Source of the DNA: Massilia sp. PAMC28688
GTDB lineage: Bacteria; Pseudomonadota; Gammaproteobacteria; Burkholderiales; Burkholderiaceae_D
Length of the DNA: 64,000 nt
NCBI RefSeq assembly: GCF_019443445.1
Contig: NZ_CP080378.1
Coordinates: 3,906,001-3,970,000, forward strand
Direction of reading: 5' to 3'
The notes below the pieces were generated by a model. That model had not been told where the DNA came from. It saw nothing but the letters and a program-made list of their open reading frames with translations, and did not search any database. Positions 30,721 to 39,511 of the stretch are shown in pieces. The position numbers were made by a program, and so were the translations under genes. The first letter of the stretch is position 1. Every line of letters starts with the position of its first letter.

Positions 30721-31494
30721 ATGAGCTTTCTGCAACCATCCGGCCCGGTCATCGACCTGGGCGTCAATATCGACCACGTGGCCACGCTGCGCAACGCGCG
30801 CGGCACGGTGTACCCGGACCCGATCCGCGCGGCCCTGATGGCCGAACAGGCCGGCGCCGACGTCATTACGCTGCACCTGCGCGAAGACCGCCGCCACATC
30901 AAGGATGCCGACGTGGTGGCCCTGCGCCCGCAGCTGGCCACGCGTATGAACCTGGAAGCGGCCGTGACGCAGGAGATGATCGATTTCGCCTGCGCCATTC
31001 GTCCCCAGGACGTGTGCCTGGTGCCGGAGCGGCGCGAGGAAGTGACCACCGAGGGCGGGCTCGACGTGATCCGCTACTTCAACCAGGTCGAGAAGGCCGT
31101 CAGGCAGCTGCAGGGCGAGGGCATTCGCGTCAGCTTGTTCATTGATGCCGACGAGCGCCAGATCGCCGCCGCCGCTGACCTGAAAGCCCCCGTGATCGAA
31201 CTGCATACGGGGCGCTACGCCGAAGCCCACGGCGACGAGCTGGCGTTCGAGCTCGAACGCATCAGGGCCGGCGCCCGCTTTGGCGTTGAAAAGGGCCTGG
31301 TGGTCAATGCCGGCCACGGCCTGCACTACACCAACGTGCAGGCCATTGCCGCCATTGCCGACATTCGTGAACTGAACATCGGCCACGCCATCGTGGCGCA
31401 CGCGATTTTCGCAGGCTGGGATAATGCGGTGCGCGAGATGAAAGCCATCATGACGGCGGCGCGTCTTGGCGTGTCGCTGGCCCGCACTGCATGA
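30721..31494 (+). CDS. pdxJ: Pyridoxine 5'-phosphate synthase
   Basis: PdxJ joins 1-deoxyxylulose 5-phosphate and 3-amino-2-oxopropyl phosphate to make pyridoxine phosphate (vitamin B6). The 257-residue TIM barrel has the motifs [34 protein letters not shown] and [11 protein letters not shown], all diagnostic. The following acpS ATG lies inside its last codons (four-base overlap), a coupling widely conserved in proteobacteria. Confidence 0.97.
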   Translation: MSFLQPSGPVIDLGVNIDHVATLRNARGTVYPDPIRAALMAEQAGADVITLHLREDRRHIKDADVVALRPQLATRMNLEAAVTQEMIDFACAIRPQDVCLVPERREEVTTEGGLDVIRYFNQVEKAVRQLQGEGIRVSLFIDADERQIAAAADLKAPVIELHTGRYAEAHGDELAFELERIRAGARFGVEKGLVVNAGHGLHYTNVQAIAAIADIRELNIGHAIVAHAIFAGWDNAVREMKAIMTAARLGVSLARTA

Positions 31495-31901
31495 TTTACG
31501 GGATCGGCACCGACATCGTCCAGATCGCGCGCATCGAGGCAGCCCTCGCGCGCGGGGGCGATCGGTTTGCCGAAAAAATCCTGGGGCCTGACGAACTGGC
31601 CCAGTTCCATGCCCGGCGCGAGCGCAATGACGTGCGCGGGGTGCGCTTCCTGGCCACGCGCTTTTCAGCCAAGGAAGCGTTTTCCAAGGCGCTCGGCCTG
31701 GGCATGGTCATGCCCATGGCGTGGCGCAGCGCGCAGCTGGTGACCGCAGCATCCGGCAAGCCTGGCATGGTGTGCAGCGGCGAACTGGAAGCGTTCATGC
31801 GCCAGCACCGCCTGGATGCGCAAGTCAGTGTCAGCGACGAAGCAGACTACGGCGTGGCCTTTGTGATCATCACGCAGCGCGCCGCAGCAGAAACAGAGTA
31901 A
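31491..31901 (+). CDS. acpS: Holo-[acyl-carrier-protein] synthase
   Basis: AcpS attaches 4'-phosphopantetheine from CoA to the serine of acyl carrier protein. The 136-residue protein has the magnesium-binding start [14 protein letters not shown] and the motif [13 protein letters not shown]. Its substrate, AcpP, is encoded at 19370 in this window. Confidence 0.96.
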   Translation: MIYGIGTDIVQIARIEAALARGGDRFAEKILGPDELAQFHARRERNDVRGVRFLATRFSAKEAFSKALGLGMVMPMAWRSAQLVTAASGKPGMVCSGELEAFMRQHRLDAQVSVSDEADYGVAFVIITQRAAAETE

Positions 31902-31913
31902 AAGGTTATTGGT

Positions 31914-33770
31914 ATGTCAGATGTGACCCCGGACGCGCGCGCGCAGGTACTTGCCACCGTCAACAAGCTGCCCAACCTGCCGGGCGTCTACCGCTACTTC
32001 GACGCGGCCGACAACGTGCTGTACGTCGGAAAAGCGCGCGACCTCAAAAAGCGCGTGTCGAGCTACTTCCTGAAAAACCTGGCCAGTCCCCGCATCGCCA
32101 TGATGGTCGAGCGCATCGCGCGCCTGGAAACGACGGTGACGCACAGCGAGGCCGAAGCGCTGATCCTTGAGAGTAACCTCATCAAGTCGCTGAAGCCGCG
32201 CTATAACATCCTGTTCAGGGATGACAAATCCTATCCCTATTTGAAGATCACCGCCGGCGACATCCCGCGCATGGCCTACTACCGCGGTGCGGTGGACAAG
32301 AAGAGCCAGTATTTCGGCCCCTTCCCGAGCGCGTGGGCGGTCAAGGAATCGATCCAGATCCTGCAAAAGGTCTTCATGCTGCGCACCTGCGAAGACAGCG
32401 TGTATGCCAACCGCACGCGCCCCTGCCTGCTGCACCAGATCGGACGCTGCAGCGCGCCTTGCGTTGACCTGGTCAAGAAAGAGGATTACCAGCTCGATGT
32501 CGACAATGCTGCCAAGTTCCTGCGCGGGCGCCAGAGCGAAGTGATGGCCGACCTGGAAGCGAAAATGCACGCCTTTGCGGGCGAGCTCAAATTCGAGCAG
32601 GCCGCCGCCGTACGCAACCAGATCCAGGCCCTGGCGCGCGTGCTGCACCAGCAAAGCATGGACACGGGCGGGGGCGATGCCGACGTCGACATCATTGCCG
32701 TGGTGGTGCAGGGCGGGCGTGCCTGCGTCAACCTGGCCATGGTGCGGGGCGGGCGCCACCTGGGCGACCGCGCCTACTTCCCCACGCATGTGAACGAGGC
32801 CGCCGCGATTGCCGAAGGCTCGATCGAGTGCGAAGTGCTGGCGGCCTTCCTGGCGCAGCATTACAGCGAAAAGTTCGTGCCGGGCACGCTGATTCTGAAT
32901 ATCGAATTCGACCAGCCGGCGCTCATGCTGGCGCTCACCGAGCAGTGCGGCCACCGCATCAACCTGATTTTTCAGCCGGGTGGCCAGCGCCGCCAGTGGC
33001 TGGAGATGGCCCAGAAGGGCGCCGACATCTCGCTGGCGCGCCTGCTGTCGGAAGAAGGGTCGCAGCAGTCGCGCACGCGCGCCCTGGCCGAGGCACTGGC
33101 GCTGGAGACCGAGGACCTCGACACCTTGCGCATCGAATGCTTCGACATCAGCCACACCCAGGGCGAGGCGACCCAGGCCTCGTGCGTGGTGTTCCACCAC
33201 CACGCCATGCAAAATGGCGAATACCGGCGCTACAACATCAACGACATCACGCCGGGCGACGATTACGCCGCCATGCGCCAGGTGCTGCTGCGGCGCTATG
33301 AAAAGGTGGCCAACGGCGAGGGCGTCATGCCCGACGTGGTACTGGTCGACGGCGGCAAGGGGCAGATTGAAATGGCGCGCCAGGTGTTTGCGGAGCTGGG
33401 CCTTGATATCAGCCTGATCGTGGGCGTGGCCAAGGGGGAGGGGCGGCGCGTGGGCCTGGAAACGCTGATGTTTGTGGACGGGCGGCCGTCCCAGGAGCTG
33501 GGCAAGGAATCGGCGGCGCTGATGCTGGTGGCCCTCATTCGCGACGAGGCGCACCGCTTCGCCATTACCGGCATGCGCGCAAAGCGGGCCAAGACGCGCC
33601 AGACCTCGCGCCTGGAAGAGATCGAGGGCATTGGCGCCAAGCGGCGCCAGAAGCTGCTGGCGCGCTTTGGTGGCCTGCGCGGCGTGGTGGGCGCCAGCGT
33701 GGAAGACCTCAAGTCGGTGGAAGGCATCTCGACCCAGCTGGCCGAGGAGATTTACCGCCAGCTGCATTGA
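31914..33770 (+). CDS. uvrC: UvrABC system protein C
   Basis: UvrC makes the two incisions around bulky DNA lesions. Domain order in the 618-residue protein: GIY-YIG nuclease (about 10-95; [20 protein letters not shown]), a cysteine cluster region ([13 protein letters not shown]), UVR motif (about 205-240), the RNase H-like nuclease with [11 protein letters not shown] and VLVDGGKGQ, and C-terminal helix-hairpin-helix motifs ([17 protein letters not shown]). All parts are intact. It lies 12 bases after acpS. Confidence 0.97.
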   Translation: MSDVTPDARAQVLATVNKLPNLPGVYRYFDAADNVLYVGKARDLKKRVSSYFLKNLASPRIAMMVERIARLETTVTHSEAEALILESNLIKSLKPRYNILFRDDKSYPYLKITAGDIPRMAYYRGAVDKKSQYFGPFPSAWAVKESIQILQKVFMLRTCEDSVYANRTRPCLLHQIGRCSAPCVDLVKKEDYQLDVDNAAKFLRGRQSEVMADLEAKMHAFAGELKFEQAAAVRNQIQALARVLHQQSMDTGGGDADVDIIAVVVQGGRACVNLAMVRGGRHLGDRAYFPTHVNEAAAIAEGSIECEVLAAFLAQHYSEKFVPGTLILNIEFDQPALMLALTEQCGHRINLIFQPGGQRRQWLEMAQKGADISLARLLSEEGSQQSRTRALAEALALETEDLDTLRIECFDISHTQGEATQASCVVFHHHAMQNGEYRRYNINDITPGDDYAAMRQVLLRRYEKVANGEGVMPDVVLVDGGKGQIEMARQVFAELGLDISLIVGVAKGEGRRVGLETLMFVDGRPSQELGKESAALMLVALIRDEAHRFAITGMRAKRAKTRQTSRLEEIEGIGAKRRQKLLARFGGLRGVVGASVEDLKSVEGISTQLAEEIYRQLH

Positions 33771-33876
33771 GGGCAAGCCGGCCGCTGCGCCGAATGTAGT
33801 GAACTGGTGAAATATGCATTGACCATGTAGACTAGCGGCGCAAGTATCCATAACACTGACAAGTCCCTGCGCCTCT

Positions 33877-34461
33877 ATGCCTTTCAATATTCCGATCCTC
33901 CTGACCTGGCTGCGCGTTGCGCTCATTCCGCTGGTGGTCGGTGTGTATTATTTGCCTGTTCACTGGCTGCCGCGTTCCGACCAGGACCTGGCGGCCACGC
34001 TGGTCTTCATCATTGCTGCCGTCACCGACTGGTTTGACGGCTTCCTGGCACGGCGCTGGAACCAGACCTCGGCCTTTGGCGCCTTTCTCGACCCGGTGGC
34101 GGACAAGCTGATGGTGGCCGGCGCGCTGCTGGTGCTGGTGCACTTGCAGCGGGTGGACTACTTTATCGCCTTTATCATCATCGGGCGCGAGATCGCCATT
34201 TCGGCCCTGCGCGAGTGGATGGCGCAGATCGGCGCATCGCGCTCGGTGGCGGTCAGCTCGATCGGCAAGATCAAGACGGCCGCGCAAATGATTGCGATCC
34301 CGCTGCTGCTGTTCCATGACACCGTCTTCAAGGTGGTCCACACGCGCCTTCTGGGAGACTACCTGATCATCCTGGCTGCCGTGCTGACCGTGTGGTCCAT
34401 GTTTTATTACATGCGCCTGGCCTGGCCCCTGATCAAGGAAAAGGCGGGCGACACGCTGTGA
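33877..34461 (+). CDS. pgsA: CDP-diacylglycerol--glycerol-3-phosphate 3-phosphatidyltransferase
   Basis: PgsA makes phosphatidylglycerol phosphate in the inner membrane. The 194-residue protein has four or more membrane segments and the CDP-alcohol phosphotransferase motif D-x2-DG-x2-AR-x8-G-x3-D-x3-D, beginning at Asp51 (DWFDGFLARRW ... AFLDPVADK). The uvrC-pgsA-tRNA order is also typical of gammaproteobacteria. Confidence 0.95.
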   Translation: MPFNIPILLTWLRVALIPLVVGVYYLPVHWLPRSDQDLAATLVFIIAAVTDWFDGFLARRWNQTSAFGAFLDPVADKLMVAGALLVLVHLQRVDYFIAFIIIGREIAISALREWMAQIGASRSVAVSSIGKIKTAAQMIAIPLLLFHDTVFKVVHTRLLGDYLIILAAVLTVWSMFYYMRLAWPLIKEKAGDTL

Positions 34462-34494
34462 AGCGGCTTTGATGATTTAGCGCTGGATTCAACC

Positions 34495-34522
34495 TTGACA
34501 GGCCGTCCAGATCATCTATAAT
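34495..34522 (+). promoter_or_regulatory. Consensus sigma-70 promoter of the tRNA cluster
   Basis: TTGACA (34495-34500) and TATAAT (34517-34522) are both perfect, with a 16-base spacer. The next bases (GCCTGCC) form a GC-rich discriminator, typical of stable-RNA promoters under stringent control. The first tRNA begins 30 bases downstream. Confidence 0.93.
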
Positions 34523-34552
34523 GCCTGCCTGTTGTGACGACACAAGTGTAAC

Positions 34553-34628
34553 GCGGGAGTAGCTCAGTTGGTAGAGCGCAACCTTGCCAAGGTTGAGGTC
34601 GAGAGTTCGAGACTCTTCTCCCGCTCCA
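34553..34628 (+). tRNA. tRNA-Gly (anticodon GCC), copy 1
   Basis: This 76-base cloverleaf has acceptor stem GCGGGAG/CTCCCGC, discriminator T, encoded CCA, anticodon GCC in the loop CTTGCCAAG, and T-loop GTTCGAGAC. It is the first of three identical copies. Confidence 0.98.
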
Positions 34629-34701
34629 GAATTTTAAGTAGTGTCGTCAGGTTATCCTTGGAAAGCAGTCAAGTTTCTGCGATAATCGTTGTCTTGCAAA
34701 T

Positions 34702-34777
34702 GCGGGAGTAGCTCAGTTGGTAGAGCGCAACCTTGCCAAGGTTGAGGTCGAGAGTTCGAGACTCTTCTCCCGCTCCA
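34702..34777 (+). tRNA. tRNA-Gly (anticodon GCC), copy 2
   Basis: Identical in all 76 bases to the copy at 34553. The 73-base spacer between the two copies is unrelated to the next spacer, so the array arose by tRNA duplication with free drift between units. Confidence 0.98.
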
Positions 34778-34820
34778 GTGATCTGGAGTTTGCAGCAAGT
34801 AGTGAAAGTAAGGCTCCAAT

Positions 34821-34896
34821 GCGGGAGTAGCTCAGTTGGTAGAGCGCAACCTTGCCAAGGTTGAGGTCGAGAGTTCGAGACTCTTCTCCCGCTCCA
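34821..34896 (+). tRNA. tRNA-Gly (anticodon GCC), copy 3
   Basis: Third identical copy, followed 12 bases later by a terminator-like hairpin. Confidence 0.98.
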
Positions 34897-34907
34897 GAAT
34901 TCAAAAG

Positions 34908-34930
34908 GGAAGCCCGGCTTCCTTTTTTTT
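34908..34930 (+). terminator. Terminator after the tRNA-Gly array
   Basis: GGAAGC (34908-34913) pairs with GCTTCC (34917-34922) across a 3-base loop, followed by eight T residues. It lies between the third tRNA-Gly and tRNA-Cys, so the Cys gene would depend on read-through or its own promoter. Confidence 0.75.
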
Positions 34931-34958
34931 ACTCCGCAAGGAGTAGTTCCAGTCCTCT

Positions 34959-35032
34959 GGCGAGGTAGCAAAGAGGTTATGCAGCGGCCTGCAAAGCCGT
35001 TTAGACGGGTTCGATTCCCGTCCTCGCCTCCA
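34959..35032 (+). tRNA. tRNA-Cys (anticodon GCA)
   Basis: This 74-base cloverleaf has acceptor stem GGCGAGG/CCTCGCC, discriminator T with encoded CCA, anticodon GCA in CCTGCAAAG and T-loop GTTCGATTC. It directly borders the AT-richer insertion to its right. Confidence 0.97.
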
Positions 35033-35054
35033 GAATAAAGCAGTACAAAAAATT

Positions 35055-35077
35055 ATCCGCTTCGGCGGATTTTTTTT
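35055..35077 (+). terminator. Terminator of the tRNA cluster
   Basis: ATCCGC-TTCG-GCGGAT (35055-35070) is a perfect stem with a stable TTCG tetraloop, followed by seven more T residues. The A run before it would also allow function on the minus strand. Confidence 0.92.
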
Positions 35078-35348
35078 GCCTGCGATTTCGCGAGGCATCG
35101 TCCCAACTGCTGTCTCCACCAGATCCCTTCTTGTCCCCCGCACGCGTCAGCCCAGGACCGTATTGAGCGGACAGCCCTCGGCCCGGAACTCCGGGGTGTG
35201 TCGTTAATTTCATAAGTTCACTCCCTTTGGCACTTCATCAAACGGAAGTGTCCACAGAACTCAAGCTGCCTCAATACGGCATGCGGAGTTATTCGACAGT
35301 CAGAACGTTCTTGAATGAACAAGCTCGAATCGGGAGTCAACGGACAAA
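35078..35348. other. Gene-free spacer between tRNA cluster and toxin gene
   Basis: No convincing gene, RNA or repeat was seen. Base composition changes from GC-rich to markedly AT-richer near 35210, which probably marks the left end of the inserted segment. No copy of the tRNA-Cys 3' end was found on the far side, so a tRNA attachment site is not supported. Confidence 0.4.
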
Positions 35349-35810
35349 TCAGGGAGTCTTATACATTCGGGGATCAAAAGTGAACGGGCGAATCTCAGTT
35401 AGGCTAACTCGGGCGAATTCTGGATGCTGCGGATTGAGCACGATGTTAGTTTCTTCGTTCACTATAGCCGAGGGCACACGCATTCCAACATGAGTCAAGC
35501 CACTTAGCCACTGGCCACCGAACGCTTGGGCGCTAGTGGATGTAGGCATGGCATCCCATCCCATCGGCAGGGCGGATATGTCAGGCTCAAAAAGCGCGCA
35601 ATCGTCCGGAACATCAATTGCAACCAGCACTTGCGGAGGGAGCGCCCCACTAGCAATGTGTACAAATTTTTCAAGCGACGAAATGGCAATTGTGCTCCCA
35701 CAGTACAGGGCCGGCATGCCAATCGGGTTCCAACGTCCACCATACATTGAGGTGCCGAGGCAAGCACGGTCCAAAGCATATTTCCTCTGGGCGATACGCC
35801 AAAACCTCAT
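35349..35810 (-). CDS. RES-domain toxin of a RES/Xre toxin-antitoxin system
   Basis: This 153-residue protein has the RES fold signature: GGRWNPIGMPALYCG with Arg26 and Tyr36, then Glu47 in SSLEKF, spaced 10 and 11 as in characterised RES toxins, and a late Asn in IVLNPQHPEF. RES toxins destroy cellular NAD+ and halt growth. The start codon overlaps the antitoxin stop (ATGA), so production depends on antitoxin translation. Codon choice and base composition are AT-richer than in neighbouring genes, a sign of transfer. Confidence 0.88.
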   Translation of the reverse strand: MRFWRIAQRKYALDRACLGTSMYGGRWNPIGMPALYCGSTIAISSLEKFVHIASGALPPQVLVAIDVPDDCALFEPDISALPMGWDAMPTSTSAQAFGGQWLSGLTHVGMRVPSAIVNEETNIVLNPQHPEFARVSLTEIRPFTFDPRMYKTP

Positions 35811-36538
35811 GCAGCACCACCAGTCGCAATGGCATTCAGCACTTGGCGAACTGACATTGCACCTGGTTCGGTGTCGAGATAATCCATGGGCGGCGTATTC
35901 ATAAACGTACGATTTGGACTCCGGAGCCAGGATTTTGCCGCAGCGTCATCTTCGAACACGTCAATCGCCATGTGGGCCACATCAGCTAGGCGCCAAATGC
36001 GCTCCGAGACGCTCGCATCGACTGCCGCTTGCTTTTGTACTAGACGCGCGGCGGTGGACTCTGGAAGCCTCACTATCGTACGAATTTTGCTTACAGGAAC
36101 CTCAAAATACTCGCTAGCTTCCTTCAGTACGCTGGCCGGGAACCCTTTTCGTATCGCGACAATTGCGTCATTTCTATTCGCAGCGAACTTTTCTACTAAC
36201 TCTGCGAACACTGAGGATCTGGGCGGGCCATCAACCGAGGGATGTGCCCAGAGCTCCCACTCATCGTCGACCTCGTGCGCCTCCAGAGACGCACCACGGT
36301 CCGAACCAGCTGCCACACCAGATTCTTGGCGTCTGAGCACCAAAGGGGCTGCATGGTGAGTGTCTGGATGTTCTGGGGTTTCCTCGACCGTTTTTTGTTT
36401 AGCTGTCACAGTAGTTCCCGTGACACGAACAGTTTTTTTGGTCGACTGGGTACCAATCAGGCCGAAATTCGCTAACTTTTGCGGCTCTTTTTGTTGAGCG
36501 GACTTTTTAGCCGAAGGCGGGCGCACGGGTTTCGACAT
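35807..36538 (-). CDS. Xre/MbcA/ParS-type antitoxin with long N-terminal extension
   Basis: The C-terminal half (about 105-243) fits antitoxins that pair with RES toxins: a helical DNA-binding part (FAELVEKF...FPASVLKEASEYFEV...IRTIVRLPESTAARL) and the toxin-binding DUF2384 region (SERIWRLADVAHMAIDVFEDDAAAKSWL). The usual length is about 120-160 residues. Here the first 100 residues are an additional, probably disordered segment rich in Lys, Thr, Gln and Pro. GGAGG lies eight bases before the ATG. An operator-promoter sits directly upstream, so autoregulation is expected. Confidence 0.85.
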   Translation of the reverse strand: MSKPVRPPSAKKSAQQKEPQKLANFGLIGTQSTKKTVRVTGTTVTAKQKTVEETPEHPDTHHAAPLVLRRQESGVAAGSDRGASLEAHEVDDEWELWAHPSVDGPPRSSVFAELVEKFAANRNDAIVAIRKGFPASVLKEASEYFEVPVSKIRTIVRLPESTAARLVQKQAAVDASVSERIWRLADVAHMAIDVFEDDAAAKSWLRSPNRTFMNTPPMDYLDTEPGAMSVRQVLNAIATGGAA

Positions 36539-36558
36539 GATGGACCTCCAGTTGAGAG

Positions 36559-36586
36559 TCTATAGTACCTCTGGTGAGAGGTTCAA
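36559..36586 (-). promoter_or_regulatory. Promoter with nested palindromic operator for the toxin-antitoxin operon
   Basis: On the minus strand TTGAAC (36586-36581) and TATAGA (36564-36559) are separated by 16 bases. A perfect inverted repeat, ACCTCT-N4-AGAGGT (36567-36582), fills the spacer. A repressor bound there would block RNA polymerase, the usual arrangement for antitoxin autoregulation. Confidence 0.7.
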
Positions 36587-36604
36587 GCAACCGCAGTTGT
36601 ATGA

Positions 36605-36790
36605 GGGGCGTGGCGGGAACAGGCAATCGACGCACTGACCCAGCCCGGGGGAAAGCCGGCCACGGCAGCGGAGATCAAGCAGGAGCACCGGCTGGTAAAG
36701 GAGTTGGGGCGGGAGATCCGGCGCAAAGACAAGGCCTTGGTGCAGGCTGCAGACCTACTGGCGCTATCAAAAAAGCCGAGGCGATCTTGA
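36605..36790 (+). pseudogene. Fragment of an IS3-type transposase (OrfA-like C-terminal part)
   Basis: Reading from 36605, WREQAIDAL is followed by a coiled-coil stretch ELGREIRRKDKALVQAADL and LLALSKK, typical of the end of OrfA-type IS3 transposases (ELRRKDKALAEAAALL). The frame stops at 36788. At A-AAA-AAG (36769-36775) a -1 shift opens a frame continuing AEAILSRYAAED, which matches the expected sequence better. Either it is a relic of the programmed frameshift of such elements or a decay mutation. The N-terminal DNA-binding part, OrfB and terminal repeats are missing. Confidence 0.65.
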
Positions 36791-37049
36791 GCAGGTACGC
36801 GGCCGAGGACGCGATCTTCCTTGAGACTTATCCGCGCCAGCCTCGCACAGCGCCACGCCAAGGCCCCATTTTTCTGTTATATCGTGCAATGAAATTTCAT
36901 CATGTGGATAACTGTGCCCCATCTGCGATATCATTATGGTTTCGAGCGGTCGATTGCCGCACCAACGATTCGCCCTGACCGCAAGACGGACAGCCGGATT
37001 GATTCCCAAAATCGCGAATTACCCATTCGCCAGAACCGAGCAAAAGCCC
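36791..37049. other. Spacer upstream of icd
   Basis: This stretch has no convincing gene. It starts in decayed transposase sequence, passes an AT-rich part (about 36865-36930) that probably contains the icd promoter, and returns to GC-rich sequence before the icd start. No clear consensus boxes were assigned. Confidence 0.4.
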
Positions 37050-39284
37050 ATGAGCAGTGATCAAACCATTATCTACACGCTGACTGACGAGGCGCCACTG
37101 TTGGCCACTCACGCCTTCCTGCCTGTTGTTACGGCATTTGCCAAGCCGGCCGGCATCAAGGTCGAGCCGAGCGACATTTCGGTCGCGGCCCGCATCCTGG
37201 CGGCGTTTCCGGAAAAGTTGAGCGCCGAGCAGCGCGTGACCGACTCCATGATTGAACTGGGCAAGCTGACGCTGCGCCCGGAAGCGAACATCATCAAGCT
37301 GCCCAACATCAGCGCCTCGGTCTCGCAGCTGCGCGCTGCCATCAAGGAACTGCAGGACAAGGGCTACGACATTCCTGACTATCCGGAAGATCCGCAAACC
37401 GAAGAAGAAAAAGCCATCAAGCTGCGCTATGGCAGCTGCATCGGTTCGTCCGTCAATCCGGTCCTGCGCGAAGGGAACTCCGACCGCCGCGCCCCGCGCG
37501 CCGTGAAGGAAGCGGCCAGGAAGTCCCCGCACGCCATGGGCGAATGGTCGCAGGCCTCGCGCACCCACGTCTCGCACATGACCAAGGGTGACTTCTACCA
37601 CGGCGAAAAGTCGATGACCATCAACGGCGCGCGCGACGTCAAGATGGAACTGATCACCAAGAGCGGCAAGACCATTGTGCTCAAGCCAAAGGTGTCGCTG
37701 CAAGATGGCGAAATCATCGATTCGATGTTCATGAGCCGCAAGGCGCTGCTGGCCTTTTACGAAGCCCAGATCGAAGACGCGCACAAGACCGGCGTGCTGT
37801 TCTCGCTGCACGTGAAGGCAACCATGATGAAGGTGTCGCACCCGATCGTGTTTGGCCACTGCGTGCGCATGTTCTACAAGGAAGCGTTCGAGAAGCACAA
37901 GGAACTGTTCGACAGCCTGGACGTCAATGTCAACAACGGCATGGCCGACCTGTATGGCAAGATCGCCACCTTGCCGGCCTCGCAGCGCGAAGAAGTCATC
38001 CGCGACCTGCACGCCTGCCAGGAACACCGTCCGGCGCTGGCCATGGTCGATTCGGCCAAGGGCATCACCAACTTCCATTCGCCCAACGATGTGATCGTCG
38101 ACGCATCGATGCCGGCCATGATCCGCGCCGGCGGCAAGATGTACGGCGCCGACGGCCGCCTCAAGGAAGTCAAGGCGGTGATCCCGGAGAGCACCTTTGC
38201 CCGCATCTACCAGGAAATCATCAATTTCTGCAAGACGCACGGCGCGTTCGATCCGAGCACCATGGGCACCGTGCCCAACGTGGGCCTGATGGCGCAGAAG
38301 GCGGAAGAATACGGTTCGCATGACAAGACGTTCGAGATTGCCGAAGAGGGCGTGGCCAACATCACCGACCTGGCCACGGGTGAAGTGCTGCTGACCCAGA
38401 ACGTGGAGCAGGGCGATATCTGGCGCATGTGCCAGGTCAAGGATGCGCCGATCCAGGACTGGGTCAAGCTGGCCGTGACGCGCGCGCGCAATTCCGGCAT
38501 GCCTGCCGTGTTCTGGCTCGATCCTTACCGTCCGCACGAAAACGAGCTGATCAAGAAGGTCAACACCTATCTGAAAGACCACGATACCGAAGGCCTGGAA
38601 ATTCGCATCATGTCGCAGGTACGGGCCATGCGCTACACGCTCGAGCGCGTCAGCCGCGGCCTGGACACCATCTCGGTGACCGGCAACATCCTGCGCGACT
38701 ACCTGACCGACCTGTTCCCGATCCTGGAACTGGGCACCAGCGCCAAGATGCTGTCCATCGTGCCGCTCATGGCGGGCGGCGGCATGTACGAAACCGGTGC
38801 CGGCGGTTCGGCTCCCAAGCACGTGCAGCAGCTGGTGGAAGAGAACCACCTGCGCTGGGATTCGCTGGGCGAATTCCTGGCGCTGGCGGTGAGCTTCGAG
38901 GACATGGGCCTCAAGACCGGCAACAAGAAGGCGACGGTCCTGGCCAACACGCTCGATGCCGCGACCGGCAAACTGCTGGACAATCGCAAGTCGCCATCGC
39001 CAAAGACGGGCGAGCTCGATAACCGGGGCAGCCAGTTCTACCTGTCGCTGTACTGGGCGCAGGAACTGGCCGCCCAGCAGGACGATCCTGAGCTGGCCGC
39101 CTACTTCGCACCGCTGGCCAAGTCGCTGGCCGCCAATGAAGACAAGATCGTGGCCGAGCTGCTCGAAGTGCAGGGCAAGCCGGCGGACGTGGGTGGCTAC
39201 TACAAGCTCGATGAAGCGAAGGTGGCCGCTGTCATGCGCCCTAGCACGACATTTAACGGCGCGCTGGAAGCGCTGGGAGCGTAA
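37050..39284 (+). CDS. icd: NADP-dependent isocitrate dehydrogenase, monomeric type
   Basis: This is the large, single-chain IDH (744 residues, usual about 740) unrelated in length to the homodimeric enzyme. It oxidises isocitrate to 2-oxoglutarate with NADP in the TCA cycle. Recognisable segments are [20 protein letters not shown] (substrate site), [37 protein letters not shown] and [10 protein letters not shown]. The ATG at 37050 gives the standard start [20 protein letters not shown]. It competes for isocitrate with the AceA encoded at 5155. It appears monocistronic. Confidence 0.97.
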   Translation: MSSDQTIIYTLTDEAPLLATHAFLPVVTAFAKPAGIKVEPSDISVAARILAAFPEKLSAEQRVTDSMIELGKLTLRPEANIIKLPNISASVSQLRAAIKELQDKGYDIPDYPEDPQTEEEKAIKLRYGSCIGSSVNPVLREGNSDRRAPRAVKEAARKSPHAMGEWSQASRTHVSHMTKGDFYHGEKSMTINGARDVKMELITKSGKTIVLKPKVSLQDGEIIDSMFMSRKALLAFYEAQIEDAHKTGVLFSLHVKATMMKVSHPIVFGHCVRMFYKEAFEKHKELFDSLDVNVNNGMADLYGKIATLPASQREEVIRDLHACQEHRPALAMVDSAKGITNFHSPNDVIVDASMPAMIRAGGKMYGADGRLKEVKAVIPESTFARIYQEIINFCKTHGAFDPSTMGTVPNVGLMAQKAEEYGSHDKTFEIAEEGVANITDLATGEVLLTQNVEQGDIWRMCQVKDAPIQDWVKLAVTRARNSGMPAVFWLDPYRPHENELIKKVNTYLKDHDTEGLEIRIMSQVRAMRYTLERVSRGLDTISVTGNILRDYLTDLFPILELGTSAKMLSIVPLMAGGGMYETGAGGSAPKHVQQLVEENHLRWDSLGEFLALAVSFEDMGLKTGNKKATVLANTLDAATGKLLDNRKSPSPKTGELDNRGSQFYLSLYWAQELAAQQDDPELAAYFAPLAKSLAANEDKIVAELLEVQGKPADVGGYYKLDEAKVAAVMRPSTTFNGALEALGA

Positions 39285-39329
39285 CCAGGCAGGCGCGCAA
39301 CGGCGGTGCGTGCCCGCGCCCGCCCGCCG

Positions 39330-39384
39330 CCGGCATTGCGATGCCGGTTCACACCCGATAGCCCACCAATGTGTGGGCTTTTTT
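39330..39384 (+). terminator. Tandem hairpins and terminator after icd
   Basis: A first perfect hairpin, CCGGCAT-TGCG-ATGCCGG (39330-39347), is followed by AGCCCAC (39360-39366) pairing with GTGGGCT (39373-39379) across a 6-base loop, with T residues to 39384. The second is a standard terminator; the first may protect the mRNA end. Confidence 0.88.
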
Positions 39385-39511
39385 CATTGTTTGGGCAGCA
39401 TGGCGTCCAGCAGCAGGCCGTGTTCGGCACCGGTTTTGCAGTAGATCAATGTCCTGACTAGAGAAAAAGCAAGAATGTAAGACTTTGCTGCTTCGACGAT
39501 CAGGAGATGAT

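Noticed and set aside
34553..34896. Three evenly sized direct repeats resembling a CRISPR-like array
   Set aside because: Each unit folds as a complete tRNA-Gly with CCA, and the spacers differ in length (73 and 43 bases). There are no cas genes.
35227..35493. Small plus-strand frame opposite the toxin gene
   Set aside because: It overlaps the well-supported RES toxin on the other strand and has no recognisable motif or ribosome site.
36574..36978. Open frame of 134 codons across the transposase fragment
   Set aside because: It joins unrelated sequence. Only the part after the A-run resembles transposase, and the start has no ribosome site.
34959..37049. Integration site at tRNA-Cys
   Set aside because: No repeat of the tRNA 3' end and no integrase were seen on the right side of the insertion.
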